Origin: CAZBAF01 sp964490245
Lineage (GTDB): Bacteria; Patescibacteriota; Saccharimonadia; Saccharimonadales; JACDBH01
Direction: 5' to 3'
Assembly: GCA_964490245.1 (NCBI GenBank)
Contig: CAZBAF010000011.1
Span: 1 to 17,342 of the forward strand
DNA: 17,342 nt
The translations under genes and the position numbers were made by a program. Below, piece by piece: positions 1-7,042 of this stretch. The notes under the pieces were generated by a model, which had not been told where the DNA came from, made no database searches, and saw nothing but the letters and a program-made list of their open reading frames with translations. The stretch's first letter is position 1; each line of letters begins with the position of its first letter.

Positions 1-48
1 TTGTGTTGTGAATTATGGTGTTGAGTGGGTTCGGGTTAGGGAGTAATC

Positions 49-54
49 TATACT
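49..54 (+). promoter_or_regulatory. Possible -10 box upstream of the helicase gene
   Basis: TATACT matches five of six bases of the sigma70 -10 consensus. It lies just before the heptamer array and about 65 bases before the helicase start. No good -35 sits at the right distance: TTGAGT at 21-26 is 22 bases away. The rest of 1-66 shows nothing else I can name. Confidence 0.25.
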
Positions 55-66
55 GTTCTTAAGGGT

Positions 67-115
67 GGAGTGAGGAGTGAGGAGTGAGGAGTGAGGAGTG
101 AGGAGTGAGGAGTAG
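67..115 (+). repeat. Heptamer tandem repeat (GGAGTGA)6 in the 5' leader of the helicase gene
   Basis: Six perfect copies of GGAGTGA run from 67 to 108, followed by a degenerate seventh, GGAGTAG, at 109-115. The array ends three bases before the GTG start of the helicase. Each copy contains GGAG, a Shine-Dalgarno core, so the leader is a ladder of ribosome-binding motifs. Such short arrays can change copy number by slippage. The unit resembles the TAGRNNN heptamers found at 14672-15080. Confidence 0.9.
109..112 (+). promoter_or_regulatory. Ribosome binding site made by the last repeat copy
   Basis: GGAG at 109-112 is six bases from the GTG at 119, a normal SD spacing. An in-frame TAG at 113-115 excludes a start inside the array, which supports GTG 119 as the start. 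Confidence 0.65.
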
Positions 116-118
116 GTT

Positions 119-1666
119 GTGACACAGGATGAAGCGCTGGCGATCTTGGAGTCGGGTCGGTCGGTTTTACTGACTGGCGCTGCCGGCACAGGCAAAACCT
201 ATTTGCTGAACAAGTTCATCAGGCGAGCCCGCGAACAGGGCAGAAATGTGGCGGTGACGGCCACCACCGGCCTGGCGGCCACGCATTTAAACGGTACGAC
301 CATCCACGCCTGGTCGGGCATCGGGGTGCGCGACGCGCTGGAGGGCAATTTTATAAACCGTCTCAGCAAGCAGCGGCAGGAGTTGATCGGCAAAGCCGAT
401 GTTCTGATTATTGATGAAATCAGCATGCTGCATGATTTTAGATTGGACATGATAGAGCAGGTGGCTCGTTCCTTGCGGGGCGGAGACCGGCCGTTCGGCG
501 GATTGCAGGTGGTGTTGTGCGGTGATTTTTTTCAGCTGCCGCCAGTCAACCGGCGCGAGGGGCGACAAGGCGGCTTCGTAACAAATTCAACCACATGGCT
601 AAATGACTTTTTTACAGTCTGCTATCTGCAAAAGCAGTACCGCCAATCAAATGACGACGAGTACAGCGCTATTTTAAATGGCATCAGAGCGGGACAGCTG
701 ACGCGCCGCCAGCTCGAGTCGCTGCAGGCCAGGGCGCAGGCGGTGGCCGATCCGTTTACGGCCCGGACGCGGCTGCTGACCGTTAATGTTGATGTTGACG
801 ATATCAACCACCAGCAGTTGGATGAGCTGGAGGCTGAAGAAGTCACCTACGAGATGGAAACGAGCGGCCGCAAGCAGTACGTTGAACAGCTTATGAAATC
901 ATGTCTGGCGCCGCAGAGTTTACGGCTTAAGCGCGGCGCAGTGGTAATGTGTATCAAAAACGCCCAGGACCGCAAGTATGTGAACGGGTCGCTGGGGGTG
1001 GTCGAGGATTTCGAACCGGGCAGCGACTATCCTGTTGTAAAGCTGCTCAGCGGTAAAGAAATAACGATCAAGCCCGAGTCCTGGGAGCTGCTGGACGGCG
1101 ATAAGCGCCGCGCCACACTGACTCAGCTGCCGCTGCGTCTGGCTTGGGCGATTACGGTGCATAAAAGTCAGGGAATGACCCTGGATTCGGCCCGGATTGA
1201 CCTGAGCAAGGCATTTGTTGAAGGTATGGGGTATGTGGCGCTTAGCCGGGTGCGCTCGCTCAAAAATCTTATCCTGGATGGCATGAACGGCATGGCGCTG
1301 CGCACCAGCCCGACGGCGCGCCAGCTGGACGGCGAACTAAGGGCACGCAGTGACGATGCCCGCCACACACATAAGGACACCTTTGCCGACTGGCACAAAA
1401 AAGAAGAAGAACGCAAAAATGCGCCGCCAGAGCCAGCTAAAAAATCTGCCTCTGGGCTGTCGTGGGCGGAGCGCCTGGAAAAAATGCGCGCCGATTATCC
1501 GAATGCCTACAAGCCCTGGCAGCCCAAAGACGACGACATGCTGAAGAAGCTGTTCAGTGAAGGCAAGGGCATTAAGGCGCTTAGCAAAGAGTTGGGCAGA
1601 CACCCCGGATCCATGCGGGCGCGGCTAAAAAAGCACTTTGGCGACGACGTGGAATATAAGCCATAG
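119..1666 (+). CDS. PIF1/RecD-like superfamily 1 DNA helicase with C-terminal helix-turn-helix
   Basis: A 515-residue ATP-dependent 5'-3' DNA helicase of the PIF1 type. Visible motifs are the Walker A loop GAAGTGKT (residues 20-27), Walker B IIDEISML ending the first RecA-like lobe (about 97-104), motif III GDFFQLPPV (about 135-143), the HKSQG motif (348-352) followed by the GYVALSRVRSLKNL motif VI. After the UvrD_C_2-like end comes a charged Lys/Glu linker and a C-terminal segment, about residues 450-515, that starts WQPKDDDML and includes LGRHPGSMRARL. This looks like a small HTH that could add DNA binding. The GTG start is set by the in-frame TAG at 113-115 and the SD at 109-112. PIF1 helicases act on forks, G-quadruplexes and recombination intermediates; the exact role here is unknown. 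The family assignment is secure. Confidence 0.93.
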   Translation: MTQDEALAILESGRSVLLTGAAGTGKTYLLNKFIRRAREQGRNVAVTATTGLAATHLNGTTIHAWSGIGVRDALEGNFINRLSKQRQELIGKADVLIIDEISMLHDFRLDMIEQVARSLRGGDRPFGGLQVVLCGDFFQLPPVNRREGRQGGFVTNSTTWLNDFFTVCYLQKQYRQSNDDEYSAILNGIRAGQLTRRQLESLQARAQAVADPFTARTRLLTVNVDVDDINHQQLDELEAEEVTYEMETSGRKQYVEQLMKSCLAPQSLRLKRGAVVMCIKNAQDRKYVNGSLGVVEDFEPGSDYPVVKLLSGKEITIKPESWELLDGDKRRATLTQLPLRLAWAITVHKSQGMTLDSARIDLSKAFVEGMGYVALSRVRSLKNLILDGMNGMALRTSPTARQLDGELRARSDDARHTHKDTFADWHKKEEERKNAPPEPAKKSASGLSWAERLEKMRADYPNAYKPWQPKDDDMLKKLFSEGKGIKALSKELGRHPGSMRARLKKHFGDDVEYKP

Positions 1667-1712
1667 GCAATTACATAAGCAGTTTTGCGTTTGCGGATCA
1701 TTGTGGTTTAAT

Positions 1713-1717
1713 GAGGG
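1713..1717 (+). promoter_or_regulatory. Ribosome binding site of the 1724 gene
   Basis: GAGGG sits six bases before the ATG at 1724. It is one of the few good SD sequences in the window and supports both the start and the reality of this gene. Confidence 0.6.
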
Positions 1718-1723
1718 CAATAT

Positions 1724-2377
1724 ATGAACGGGTTACGTCCAGAGACAATAGTGTCGGGGGAGGGGCTCGAAACAGCCCGCAAGTTACAGATGGGCCAAGC
1801 AATCCTTACGGTTATGCCGGAGGGTGTCCCGGAGCTGCCCGATAACGTGGTGCCGCTCAGAAAGCCGGATTCAGGCCTGCTGACTGCCTATACGCCGCAG
1901 ACCTATCTGGGCAGGGAGCATTTTCGGGCAATCGGCGAGCCGCTTGGGGTAGTGCCTATTGTTGCCGGCACAGTGCATCGCGATCTGGTCAGGCCGTTCC
2001 CGAGAATAGACCAAAGAGGCAAAACCCTGGCGCCGCTTTACGACCTCTACAGGGATGCCGGTATCATGGTCGTCAGCAGGGTGATGGCAGGGATGAGGCC
2101 GCTGTCAGAGTACCCCTCAAGCGGTGCGGGCAATCAGGTGGTGACCGTCCGTTCTGTTCTGACTATTGCCGGGAGCAGCGAAATCCTGCAAGCCATTGGC
2201 GGCATGGGCCCCAAAAAAATACGGGCACTTGAGAAAATTGCCGAATATATCAGTAGCAACATGATTAACGAGGCTGCCATGTCCGAAGATCCTGCTGCCG
2301 CCCGGCACGATGATTCGGCTGACCACTACCAGGATGAGCCGGTTTCTGCGGGGCTGGCCAATCGGTTACTGCCATAG
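1724..2377 (+). CDS. Hypothetical protein with a helix-hairpin-helix-like segment
   Basis: A 217-residue soluble protein I do not recognise. No signal peptide or membrane segment is visible. The N-terminal two thirds are rich in Pro, Gly and Val (residues 30-130) without a known motif. Residues 154-175 contain LQAIGGMGPKKIRALEKI, which fits a helix-hairpin-helix pattern (hydrophobic, GxGPKK, then an amphipathic helix), a non-specific DNA-binding element. The last 35 residues are acidic and probably disordered. It follows the PIF1-like helicase by 57 bases on the same strand and has its own SD (1713-1717), so a shared role in DNA maintenance is possible but unproven. The reading frame has normal codon use and ends in TAG at 2375-2377. 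Confidence 0.75.
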   Translation: MNGLRPETIVSGEGLETARKLQMGQAILTVMPEGVPELPDNVVPLRKPDSGLLTAYTPQTYLGREHFRAIGEPLGVVPIVAGTVHRDLVRPFPRIDQRGKTLAPLYDLYRDAGIMVVSRVMAGMRPLSEYPSSGAGNQVVTVRSVLTIAGSSEILQAIGGMGPKKIRALEKIAEYISSNMINEAAMSEDPAAARHDDSADHYQDEPVSAGLANRLLP

Positions 2378-2406
2378 CACGGCACGCCTGAGGCAGCCAC
2401 GCTATG
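2373..2406. terminator. Imperfect palindrome at the convergent gene junction, possible bidirectional terminator
   Basis: CATAGC (2373-2378) pairs with GCTATG (2401-2406). After an AC/AC internal loop, GGC (2381-2383) pairs with GCC (2396-2398), with a further GCCT/AGGC inside. The stop codons of both convergent genes lie in the outer arms. There is no clear T-run on either strand, so terminator function is uncertain. Confidence 0.4.
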
Positions 2407-4174
2407 CCTGAGAGAGTATCAGGGCAGAATACGGAGCAAGCTGTACTGTGCCTGTGCCGCTCTGAACGTCGGCCATATCGAACGGAATATCTTTAAAGTC
2501 GGGGCTGTAGCCGCTCCAACAGCTATTAAATCGCACATGCCACTGACCGCTGCGCGGAAAAACCAGCGGATAATCTTTTAAAACCTTGTTGCTGAAATTG
2601 ATAATCACCACCACATCGTCGCCCGGACCGCCCTGATCCCAGCGGTGATAGGCCAGTACGTGAGCTGCCTGGTCATTGTGTATGATTGCAGTGTTTGGGC
2701 CGCTTAAGCCCGCCGTGTTGCCATGCAGATTACGGCGCAGGCTGATAAGGTGTTTATGAGCCAGGATAATGCCCTGGTGGCGCTCGGCTTTTTGCCAGTC
2801 CAGCTCCTGCCAGTCATTAAAGCTGCCGCCCTCGTTAAACTCCTGCCCCTGAAACAGCATGGGAATACCGGCAGCAGTCATGACCAGCGTACTGGCCAAA
2901 AGATTGCGCTTGCGGGCATAGACATCGGTTGGGCGCCCGGGGGCGATCTGTTCGGCCAGCCTTGCGCTGCCGTTGGCGGCGGTATCGTGTGAATCGCTGT
3001 AGATAACGCGCCTGAACGCATCGTTGTTAAAGTTTTTGGTCACCAGGCGGCAGAGCTCATCGAGGTTGCGCTGGCTGTCTTCAGCCGGGTTAAGCGCCGC
3101 CCGCAGCGCCGCCGGAAACGAGAGCTCCCACTGGGCATTAAAGCCGGCGCCGCCGGTGGTCTCGGTCTCGGTTATGAACTGGTTTTCGCCGCAATCTTCA
3201 GCAATCAATAGGGCAGAGGGGTTGATTTTACGGGCGAGCGAGGTGGTGCGCTGCATTAGCCGCCAGCCGTCGGGCAGATCATTGGCGGGATCGTTGTTAT
3301 GTCCATAGACGTTACGTAAGAAAATGGTCGAATCCAGCCGCAAGCCGTCCAATCGGAAGTCGGTCATCCACATTTTGACGTTGTCGATAATATAATCCTG
3401 CACCTCAAGCCGGCCATAATCCGGCCGTGTGTCGCCCCATGGGGTAGCCGAGCGCCAATCGTTATAGAAGTAGATACCCCCCTTGTTATTTTCGCTCCAG
3501 CCGTCAAACTGCCAGATATCCAGTCCGCCGTCCGGGCCAAAGTGGTTGTAGACCACATCCAGCACAACCCCCATGCCTTTCTGGTGTGCCGCCTGAACAA
3601 ACTCCAGCAGACCCCGCCGCCCGCCGTACAGGCTTTCGACGGCATAGATATAGTTGGGCGCATAGCCCCACCCTCGATCAGAGGACATGCTGTTTATGGG
3701 CATAAGCTCGATAGTGGTCACGCCTAAATCGCGCAGGTAATCAAGCTTTTCAATCGCTTCCGCAAAGGTGCCGGGCGTGGCCGGATCAGCCCGGTTAAAG
3801 GTGCCGATATGCAGCTCGTAGACCACCTGCTGGTGCTGCGGGGCAGGGGTGTGCTCGGCGGCACCCCAATCAAACTCTGGATCAACGATGATGGCGTTGC
3901 CGCTGGTCGTGGTTAGCTGCAGGGCGCGCGGGTCGTTTTTGTGCAGCTCGTGATCACCTTTTTTGATAACAAACTTGTACTCCTGGCCAGCCTGGGCGTC
4001 GGGCACATCCAAAAACCAGTAGCCGTATTCCTCGCGCTGCATGACAGCGGGCTGCCAGTCGTTAAACGATCCAATCACCGCTACGCCCTCGGCAAAAGGC
4101 GCCCAAACGCGAAAAGTTACACCGTGTCTGTGCACGGTCGCCCCAAGCGGTGGTTTTTTACGGCTGACGGCCAT
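2402..4174 (-). CDS. CBM48-GH13 alpha-glucan enzyme (branching enzyme / trehalohydrolase-like)
   Basis: A GH13 alpha-amylase-family enzyme of about 590 residues. The N-terminus holds a CBM48/E-set module with the signature VIGSFNDWQP. The (beta/alpha)8 barrel follows, with region I LDVVYNHFGP, the nucleophile Asp in DGLRLDS, the acid/base Glu in LLIAEDCGEN and the third Asp in SDSHDTA, so all catalytic residues are present. The C-terminus is a beta domain (VVVIINFSNK). RGWGYAPNYIYA and DVVYNH look like the GlgB/TreZ branch, so it may branch or trim glycogen-like glucan or act on maltooligosyl-trehalose; I cannot decide which. There is no signal peptide, so it is probably cytoplasmic. The frame is open to an ATG at 4222, but I prefer the ATG at 4174 because CBM48 starts directly after it. 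Neither start has a clear SD. The GH1 gene is nearby, which suggests a small carbohydrate locus. Confidence 0.88.
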   Translation of the reverse strand: MAVSRKKPPLGATVHRHGVTFRVWAPFAEGVAVIGSFNDWQPAVMQREEYGYWFLDVPDAQAGQEYKFVIKKGDHELHKNDPRALQLTTTSGNAIIVDPEFDWGAAEHTPAPQHQQVVYELHIGTFNRADPATPGTFAEAIEKLDYLRDLGVTTIELMPINSMSSDRGWGYAPNYIYAVESLYGGRRGLLEFVQAAHQKGMGVVLDVVYNHFGPDGGLDIWQFDGWSENNKGGIYFYNDWRSATPWGDTRPDYGRLEVQDYIIDNVKMWMTDFRLDGLRLDSTIFLRNVYGHNNDPANDLPDGWRLMQRTTSLARKINPSALLIAEDCGENQFITETETTGGAGFNAQWELSFPAALRAALNPAEDSQRNLDELCRLVTKNFNNDAFRRVIYSDSHDTAANGSARLAEQIAPGRPTDVYARKRNLLASTLVMTAAGIPMLFQGQEFNEGGSFNDWQELDWQKAERHQGIILAHKHLISLRRNLHGNTAGLSGPNTAIIHNDQAAHVLAYHRWDQGGPGDDVVVIINFSNKVLKDYPLVFPRSGQWHVRFNSCWSGYSPDFKDIPFDMADVQSGTGTVQLAPYSALILSQA

Positions 4175-4259
4175 CAGATAAAGTATGCTAGCCACAAGCG
4201 GTTTAGGCAAGAAGCAGAGCATAATACAGGTTGTTTAGGGGTTGACGTTTATCGGAATG

Positions 4260-4568
4260 TTATCGGATGCCGCAAACCGGTTTGTAATTTAAGCGTAAAG
4301 CAGCTTCAATCAGCATGCGTGTATCCTCATTGCACTGGTGAGTCCAAGCATATAAGCCATTTAACATGTTGTTTACCCATTGCTGTGTGCGGTCATGATT
4401 CCTAACTCTAGCGCAAATGTCGTTTGATTCACCCACATCTAGAATGAGATGATTACCGTGCCTGTCTAAAGTGGTAATGATATACACGCCAGATAGGTGT
4501 GGGAGCTGTAAATTTGAAGTAAAAGGGCCACTAAAATAGTGTGTTCCAAGAAACGTTTTTAAAGTCAT
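4260..4568 (-). CDS. Small GIY-YIG-like domain protein with a variant DVG second motif
   Basis: A 102-residue protein resembling a stand-alone GIY-YIG domain: GVY in place of GIY, then LILDVGES in place of YIG, then ARVRNHDR with the conserved Arg and His, and IEAALR with the conserved Glu. Replacement of the YIG tyrosine by Asp is a clear departure from nuclease-active members, so it may be a divergent or inactive relative. The ATG at 4568 is chosen over an upstream TTG (4592) because GGAAGGAG lies ten bases before it (4586-4579 on the minus strand). The gene is visibly richer in A/T than its neighbours, a hint of separate ancestry. It is 85 bases upstream of the GH13 gene (to its 4174 start) on the same strand, so they may be cotranscribed. 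The fold call is moderate; the function is unknown. Confidence 0.75.
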   Translation of the reverse strand: MTLKTFLGTHYFSGPFTSNLQLPHLSGVYIITTLDRHGNHLILDVGESNDICARVRNHDRTQQWVNNMLNGLYAWTHQCNEDTRMLIEAALRLNYKPVCGIR

Positions 4569-4578
4569 GATCTTAATA

Positions 4579-4586
4579 CTCCTTCC
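4579..4586 (-). promoter_or_regulatory. Strong Shine-Dalgarno of the GIY-YIG-like gene
   Basis: On the minus strand GGAAGGAG precedes the ATG at 4568 by ten bases. It is among the best SD matches in the window and decides the start codon. Confidence 0.75.
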
Positions 4587-4699
4587 GAGCAAGTTTAGTT
4601 ATTAATTGGATTAGTTTTTAGTTTCTCCACTTGTGCACATTTCCCTAAGTAAATATAGCAATAATTAAGCACTAACGCTACATATGGTGTGCAAAACAT

Positions 4700-4728
4700 G
4701 TGTATATGCGGTGTATATAGCGTTATAC
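4700..4728. promoter_or_regulatory. Phased direct and inverted repeats in the divergent intergenic region
   Basis: GTGTATAT occurs at 4700-4707 and again at 4711-4718, exactly 11 bp apart. The second copy overlaps an inverted repeat, GTATA (4713-4717) and TATAC (4724-4728). The block lies between the divergent GIY-YIG-like and GH1 genes, so it could be an operator for either. The rest of 4593-4794 is AT-rich without another clear site. Confidence 0.35.
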
Positions 4729-4794
4729 GGATATGTTTCGAGTTCTAAAAAGCAATACCTTGATTCTTTGTTCAAAGAAGTTACTAAGTAAATT

Positions 4795-4803
4795 TGCTAC
4801 AAT
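4795..4803 (+). promoter_or_regulatory. Extended -10 promoter of the GH1 gene
   Basis: TGCTACAAT matches the extended -10 pattern TGnTATAAT with one mismatch. No good -35 is seen at 17 bp, as is usual for extended -10 promoters. Transcription would start near 4810, leaving a leader of only about eight bases before ATG 4818. Confidence 0.45.
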
Positions 4804-4817
4804 ACCCGCATAAAGAC

Positions 4818-6107
4818 ATGGCAAAATTAAGCAGTAAGACTAAAAAATTCGATACCTACAGCTTTCCGAAGGATTTTTTGTGGGGCGCCAGCACCTCGGG
4901 CCACCAGGTGGAAGGCGGTAATTTTGACCAATGGACGGTATATGAGCTGGATAACGCCAGTGATCTGGCAAAAACCGCGGCAGACCGCCTGCGCTGGCTA
5001 CCAGATTGGTTAAACATAAAAGACCAGGCGGAAGATCCGGATAACTATGTATCAGGCAAGGGCGTTGACCACTGGCGGCGTTACAAAGAAGATTTTCGTA
5101 TTCTTAAAAAACTTAACCTCAACTCTTTCCGTTTTGGCATTGAATGGAGCCGTATCGAGCCGGACCAGGGCGTGTGGGATAAAGCGGCGATTGATCACTA
5201 CCACAACTACATTGCCGAGCTGAAGCGACAGGGTATCGAGCCGATCCTTAACCTGTGGCACTGGACGCATCCAGTGTGGTTTGAGGAAAAGGGCGGGTTT
5301 AGCCGGGCCCGCAACCTGCCGTTGTTTGAACGCTTTGTCACAAAGGTTGCCGAAGAGTTTGGCAACGATGTTACCTTTGTTTTGACCATTAACGAGCCAA
5401 ATGTGTATAGCAGTCTGAGCTACCTGACCGGCGAATGGCCGCCGCTTACCAAAAATCCGTTTTTATTTTTGCGGACTTTTCATAATCTGGCCCGCGCGCA
5501 TCGCCGGGCCTACTCAATTCTTAAGACCATGCATCCGCACCTGCAGGTAGGGGCAGCGACGCAGTATGGCCACGCGGTACCAAAGCGGCCGGATAAACGG
5601 CTGGACCAGTATGTCGCCCGGCTGGCTAATTACGGCTGGAACTGGTGGTGGACCAATCGCATCCGCAGTCACCAGGACTTTATTGGTTTTAATTACTATT
5701 TTACTGACTACTGGCAGGGATTTAAGAGGGTAAACCCACCGGCGCCGGTCAGCGACCTGGGCTGGTATATGGAGCCGGCCGCCCTGGCTGACGTGATTAT
5801 TCAGACCTGGATGCGATACCGTAAGCCAATTATGATTACAGAAAACGGCCTGGCGGATGCCAATGACAAGCACCGGCAGTGGTGGCTGGAAGAAACGATG
5901 CATGCGCTCATGCTGGCCCGCAAAGCCGGTGCTGATGTGATTGGGTATATGCACTGGAGTCTTTTAGATAATTTTGAGTGGAAATACGGCTGGTGGCCCA
6001 AGTTTGGCCTGATAAAAGTGGACCGCGAGCGCGACATGAAGCGTCTGGTGCGCCCCAGCGCCATCTGGTGGGCCAAAACCCTTAAGAGCATCAGGCACGA
6101 CGGTTAA
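4818..6107 (+). CDS. Glycoside hydrolase family 1 beta-glycosidase
   Basis: A 429-residue retaining beta-glycosidase (beta-glucosidase type) that releases terminal beta-linked sugars from oligosaccharides. GH1 hallmarks are present: FPKDFLWGASTSGHQVEG at the N-terminus, NSFRFGIEWSRIEP, the acid/base Glu193 in TINEPNV, YYFTDYW, and the nucleophile Glu342 in ITENGLAD, followed by the GYMHWSLLDNFEW aglycone-site signature. Both catalytic residues are intact and the length is slightly below the family's usual 440-480. No signal peptide is visible, so it should act in the cytoplasm on imported sugars. The frame opens with a TTG at 4794, but this overlaps the -10 box, so ATG 4818 is the better start. 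No SD is visible. With the GH13 gene it suggests a carbohydrate-use locus in an otherwise reduced genome. Confidence 0.93.
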   Translation: MAKLSSKTKKFDTYSFPKDFLWGASTSGHQVEGGNFDQWTVYELDNASDLAKTAADRLRWLPDWLNIKDQAEDPDNYVSGKGVDHWRRYKEDFRILKKLNLNSFRFGIEWSRIEPDQGVWDKAAIDHYHNYIAELKRQGIEPILNLWHWTHPVWFEEKGGFSRARNLPLFERFVTKVAEEFGNDVTFVLTINEPNVYSSLSYLTGEWPPLTKNPFLFLRTFHNLARAHRRAYSILKTMHPHLQVGAATQYGHAVPKRPDKRLDQYVARLANYGWNWWWTNRIRSHQDFIGFNYYFTDYWQGFKRVNPPAPVSDLGWYMEPAALADVIIQTWMRYRKPIMITENGLADANDKHRQWWLEETMHALMLARKAGADVIGYMHWSLLDNFEWKYGWWPKFGLIKVDRERDMKRLVRPSAIWWAKTLKSIRHDG

Positions 6108-6148
6108 CTTGCACTACGTCTAAAAAAGTGCTCAGCCATAAAATACTA

Positions 6149-6177
6149 TTGACAAAACCATAAGCATTAGGTATAAT
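6149..6177 (+). promoter_or_regulatory. Perfect sigma70 promoter (TTGACA-17-TATAAT)
   Basis: TTGACA at 6149-6154 and TATAAT at 6172-6177 are both perfect consensus, 17 bp apart. Transcription should start near 6184-6185, on or next to the ATG at 6185, which implies a leaderless mRNA. An upstream ATG (6176) overlaps the -10 box and would not be transcribed. Confidence 0.88.
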
Positions 6178-6184
6178 GTCTCTC

Positions 6185-6907
6185 ATGAAATACAACAGTT
6201 ATACCGCTCCCGTTAAAGACCCACGCGTACCTCTTGTACGTCGTGCGACATCCCAGGAAAAGGCGCGTGCTCGCCAAATAGCGACACGGGTTTTGGGTGC
6301 TTTGGGCGCGACTGCTGCTATCGGTTTGGCTATCAACAGTTTGGAGCAAAATCCGATGGGCAAAAAGAACGAGAGTACAGAAGCGGCTTGGTTCGAAAGT
6401 CTCATGAAGCAGGAAGCCCCCCTAAGAGTAGGGGATAAGCATACTGTAGTGGTTGTCAAGGAAGGGGCTAAGATTCGCAGTACTCCAGACACTTACAATG
6501 GTGATCCAAGCCTGGGGGCATCGGGCAATGTTGAAGCCAGGGTCAGTAAAGACAGAGTGCTCGTTATTGCAAATCCACTGCAATATATGGATGACAATGG
6601 CAATACATGGTATGGCTTTATGAACGATGCAGACAATAACGGTATTGAACTTCCGGATGAGCCGACTGCAGAAGCGGTTGCAAAGAAGTATAGCTGGGTA
6701 AATGCAACCCAGTTAGGCGATGAGTACGTGCGTGTCTATGAAGATCCTCGCAGTACCCCTGAGCGGCTAGTGCCCGCAATCAATAATTACGGCCAAATAA
6801 CGGTAAATGGAAGTCATCAGGTAGCGTTGGGCGGAGAGATGCCGATGGGCGCAATCAACATGGTTGCCCGGGGGCTTGAGCCAAGACCGACGATTGAGGA
6901 TAAATAG
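6185..6907 (+). CDS. Membrane-anchored protein with a bacterial SH3-like domain
   Basis: A 240-residue protein of unknown role. A basic, Arg-rich N-terminus (residues 14-35) is followed by one hydrophobic segment (about 36-51, LGALGATAAIGLAI), which looks like an N-in membrane anchor. The rest would be outside. Residues about 87-178 look like a bacterial SH3-like fold: AKIRSTP at the start, GNVEARV, then a WYGF strand and a SWVNATQL end. Such domains bind cell-wall peptides or glycans. The C-terminal tail (180-240) carries no motif I recognise. The frame opens nine bases earlier at 6176, but the consensus promoter places the RNA start at 6184-6185, so ATG 6185 is preferred. The gene is a single transcription unit between that promoter and the terminator at 6924-6954. 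The family call is tentative. Confidence 0.8.
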   Translation: MKYNSYTAPVKDPRVPLVRRATSQEKARARQIATRVLGALGATAAIGLAINSLEQNPMGKKNESTEAAWFESLMKQEAPLRVGDKHTVVVVKEGAKIRSTPDTYNGDPSLGASGNVEARVSKDRVLVIANPLQYMDDNGNTWYGFMNDADNNGIELPDEPTAEAVAKKYSWVNATQLGDEYVRVYEDPRSTPERLVPAINNYGQITVNGSHQVALGGEMPMGAINMVARGLEPRPTIEDK

Positions 6908-6923
6908 CGTCTGGTTATCTACC

Positions 6924-6954
6924 AAATCCACCACATGTAGTGGTGGATTTTTTA
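6924..6954 (+). terminator. Intrinsic terminator after the SH3-like gene
   Basis: AAATCCACCAC (6924-6934) pairs perfectly with GTGGTGGATTT (6940-6950) around a five-base loop and runs into a T-rich tail (6948-6953, six T). It separates the SH3-like gene from the dcw cluster. Confidence 0.92.
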
Positions 6955-6966
6955 TTGTAGAGAAGT

Positions 6967-6975
6967 TGTGGAAAA
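6967..6975 (-). promoter_or_regulatory. DnaA-box-like 9-mer upstream of mraZ
   Basis: On the minus strand this reads TTTTCCACA, a variant of the DnaA box TTATCCACA. The 11-mer TGTGGAAAAGT (6967-6977) recurs exactly at 14887-14897. Two isolated copies do not make an origin, so the call is weak. Confidence 0.25.
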
Positions 6976-7012
6976 GTGAGGGGTAAATAGACCTAAAAGC
7001 TGCATAAAACAC

Positions 7013-7042
7013 TTGCAAGTGGGTAATGGTGGGTAGTATGCT
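7013..7042 (+). promoter_or_regulatory. Promoter of the dcw cluster
   Basis: TTGCAA (7013-7018) and TATGCT (7037-7042) are 18 bp apart. The spacer carries two TGGG boxes (see the next entry), so a bound regulator would block RNA polymerase. The predicted RNA start is near 7049, giving a leader of about 195 bases before mraZ. Confidence 0.5.

Noticed and set aside
67..115. A CRISPR array
   Set aside because: The units touch without spacers and are only seven bases long.
13..195. 60-residue minus-strand frame with SSLLTPH repeats
   Set aside because: It is only the heptamer array read backwards and overlaps the helicase.
3941..4405. 154-residue plus-strand frame over the GH13 start
   Set aside because: Antisense to the convincing GH13 and GIY-YIG-like genes, with no motif.
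5514..5954. 146-residue minus-strand frame over the GH1 gene
   Set aside because: Shadow of the GH1 reading frame.
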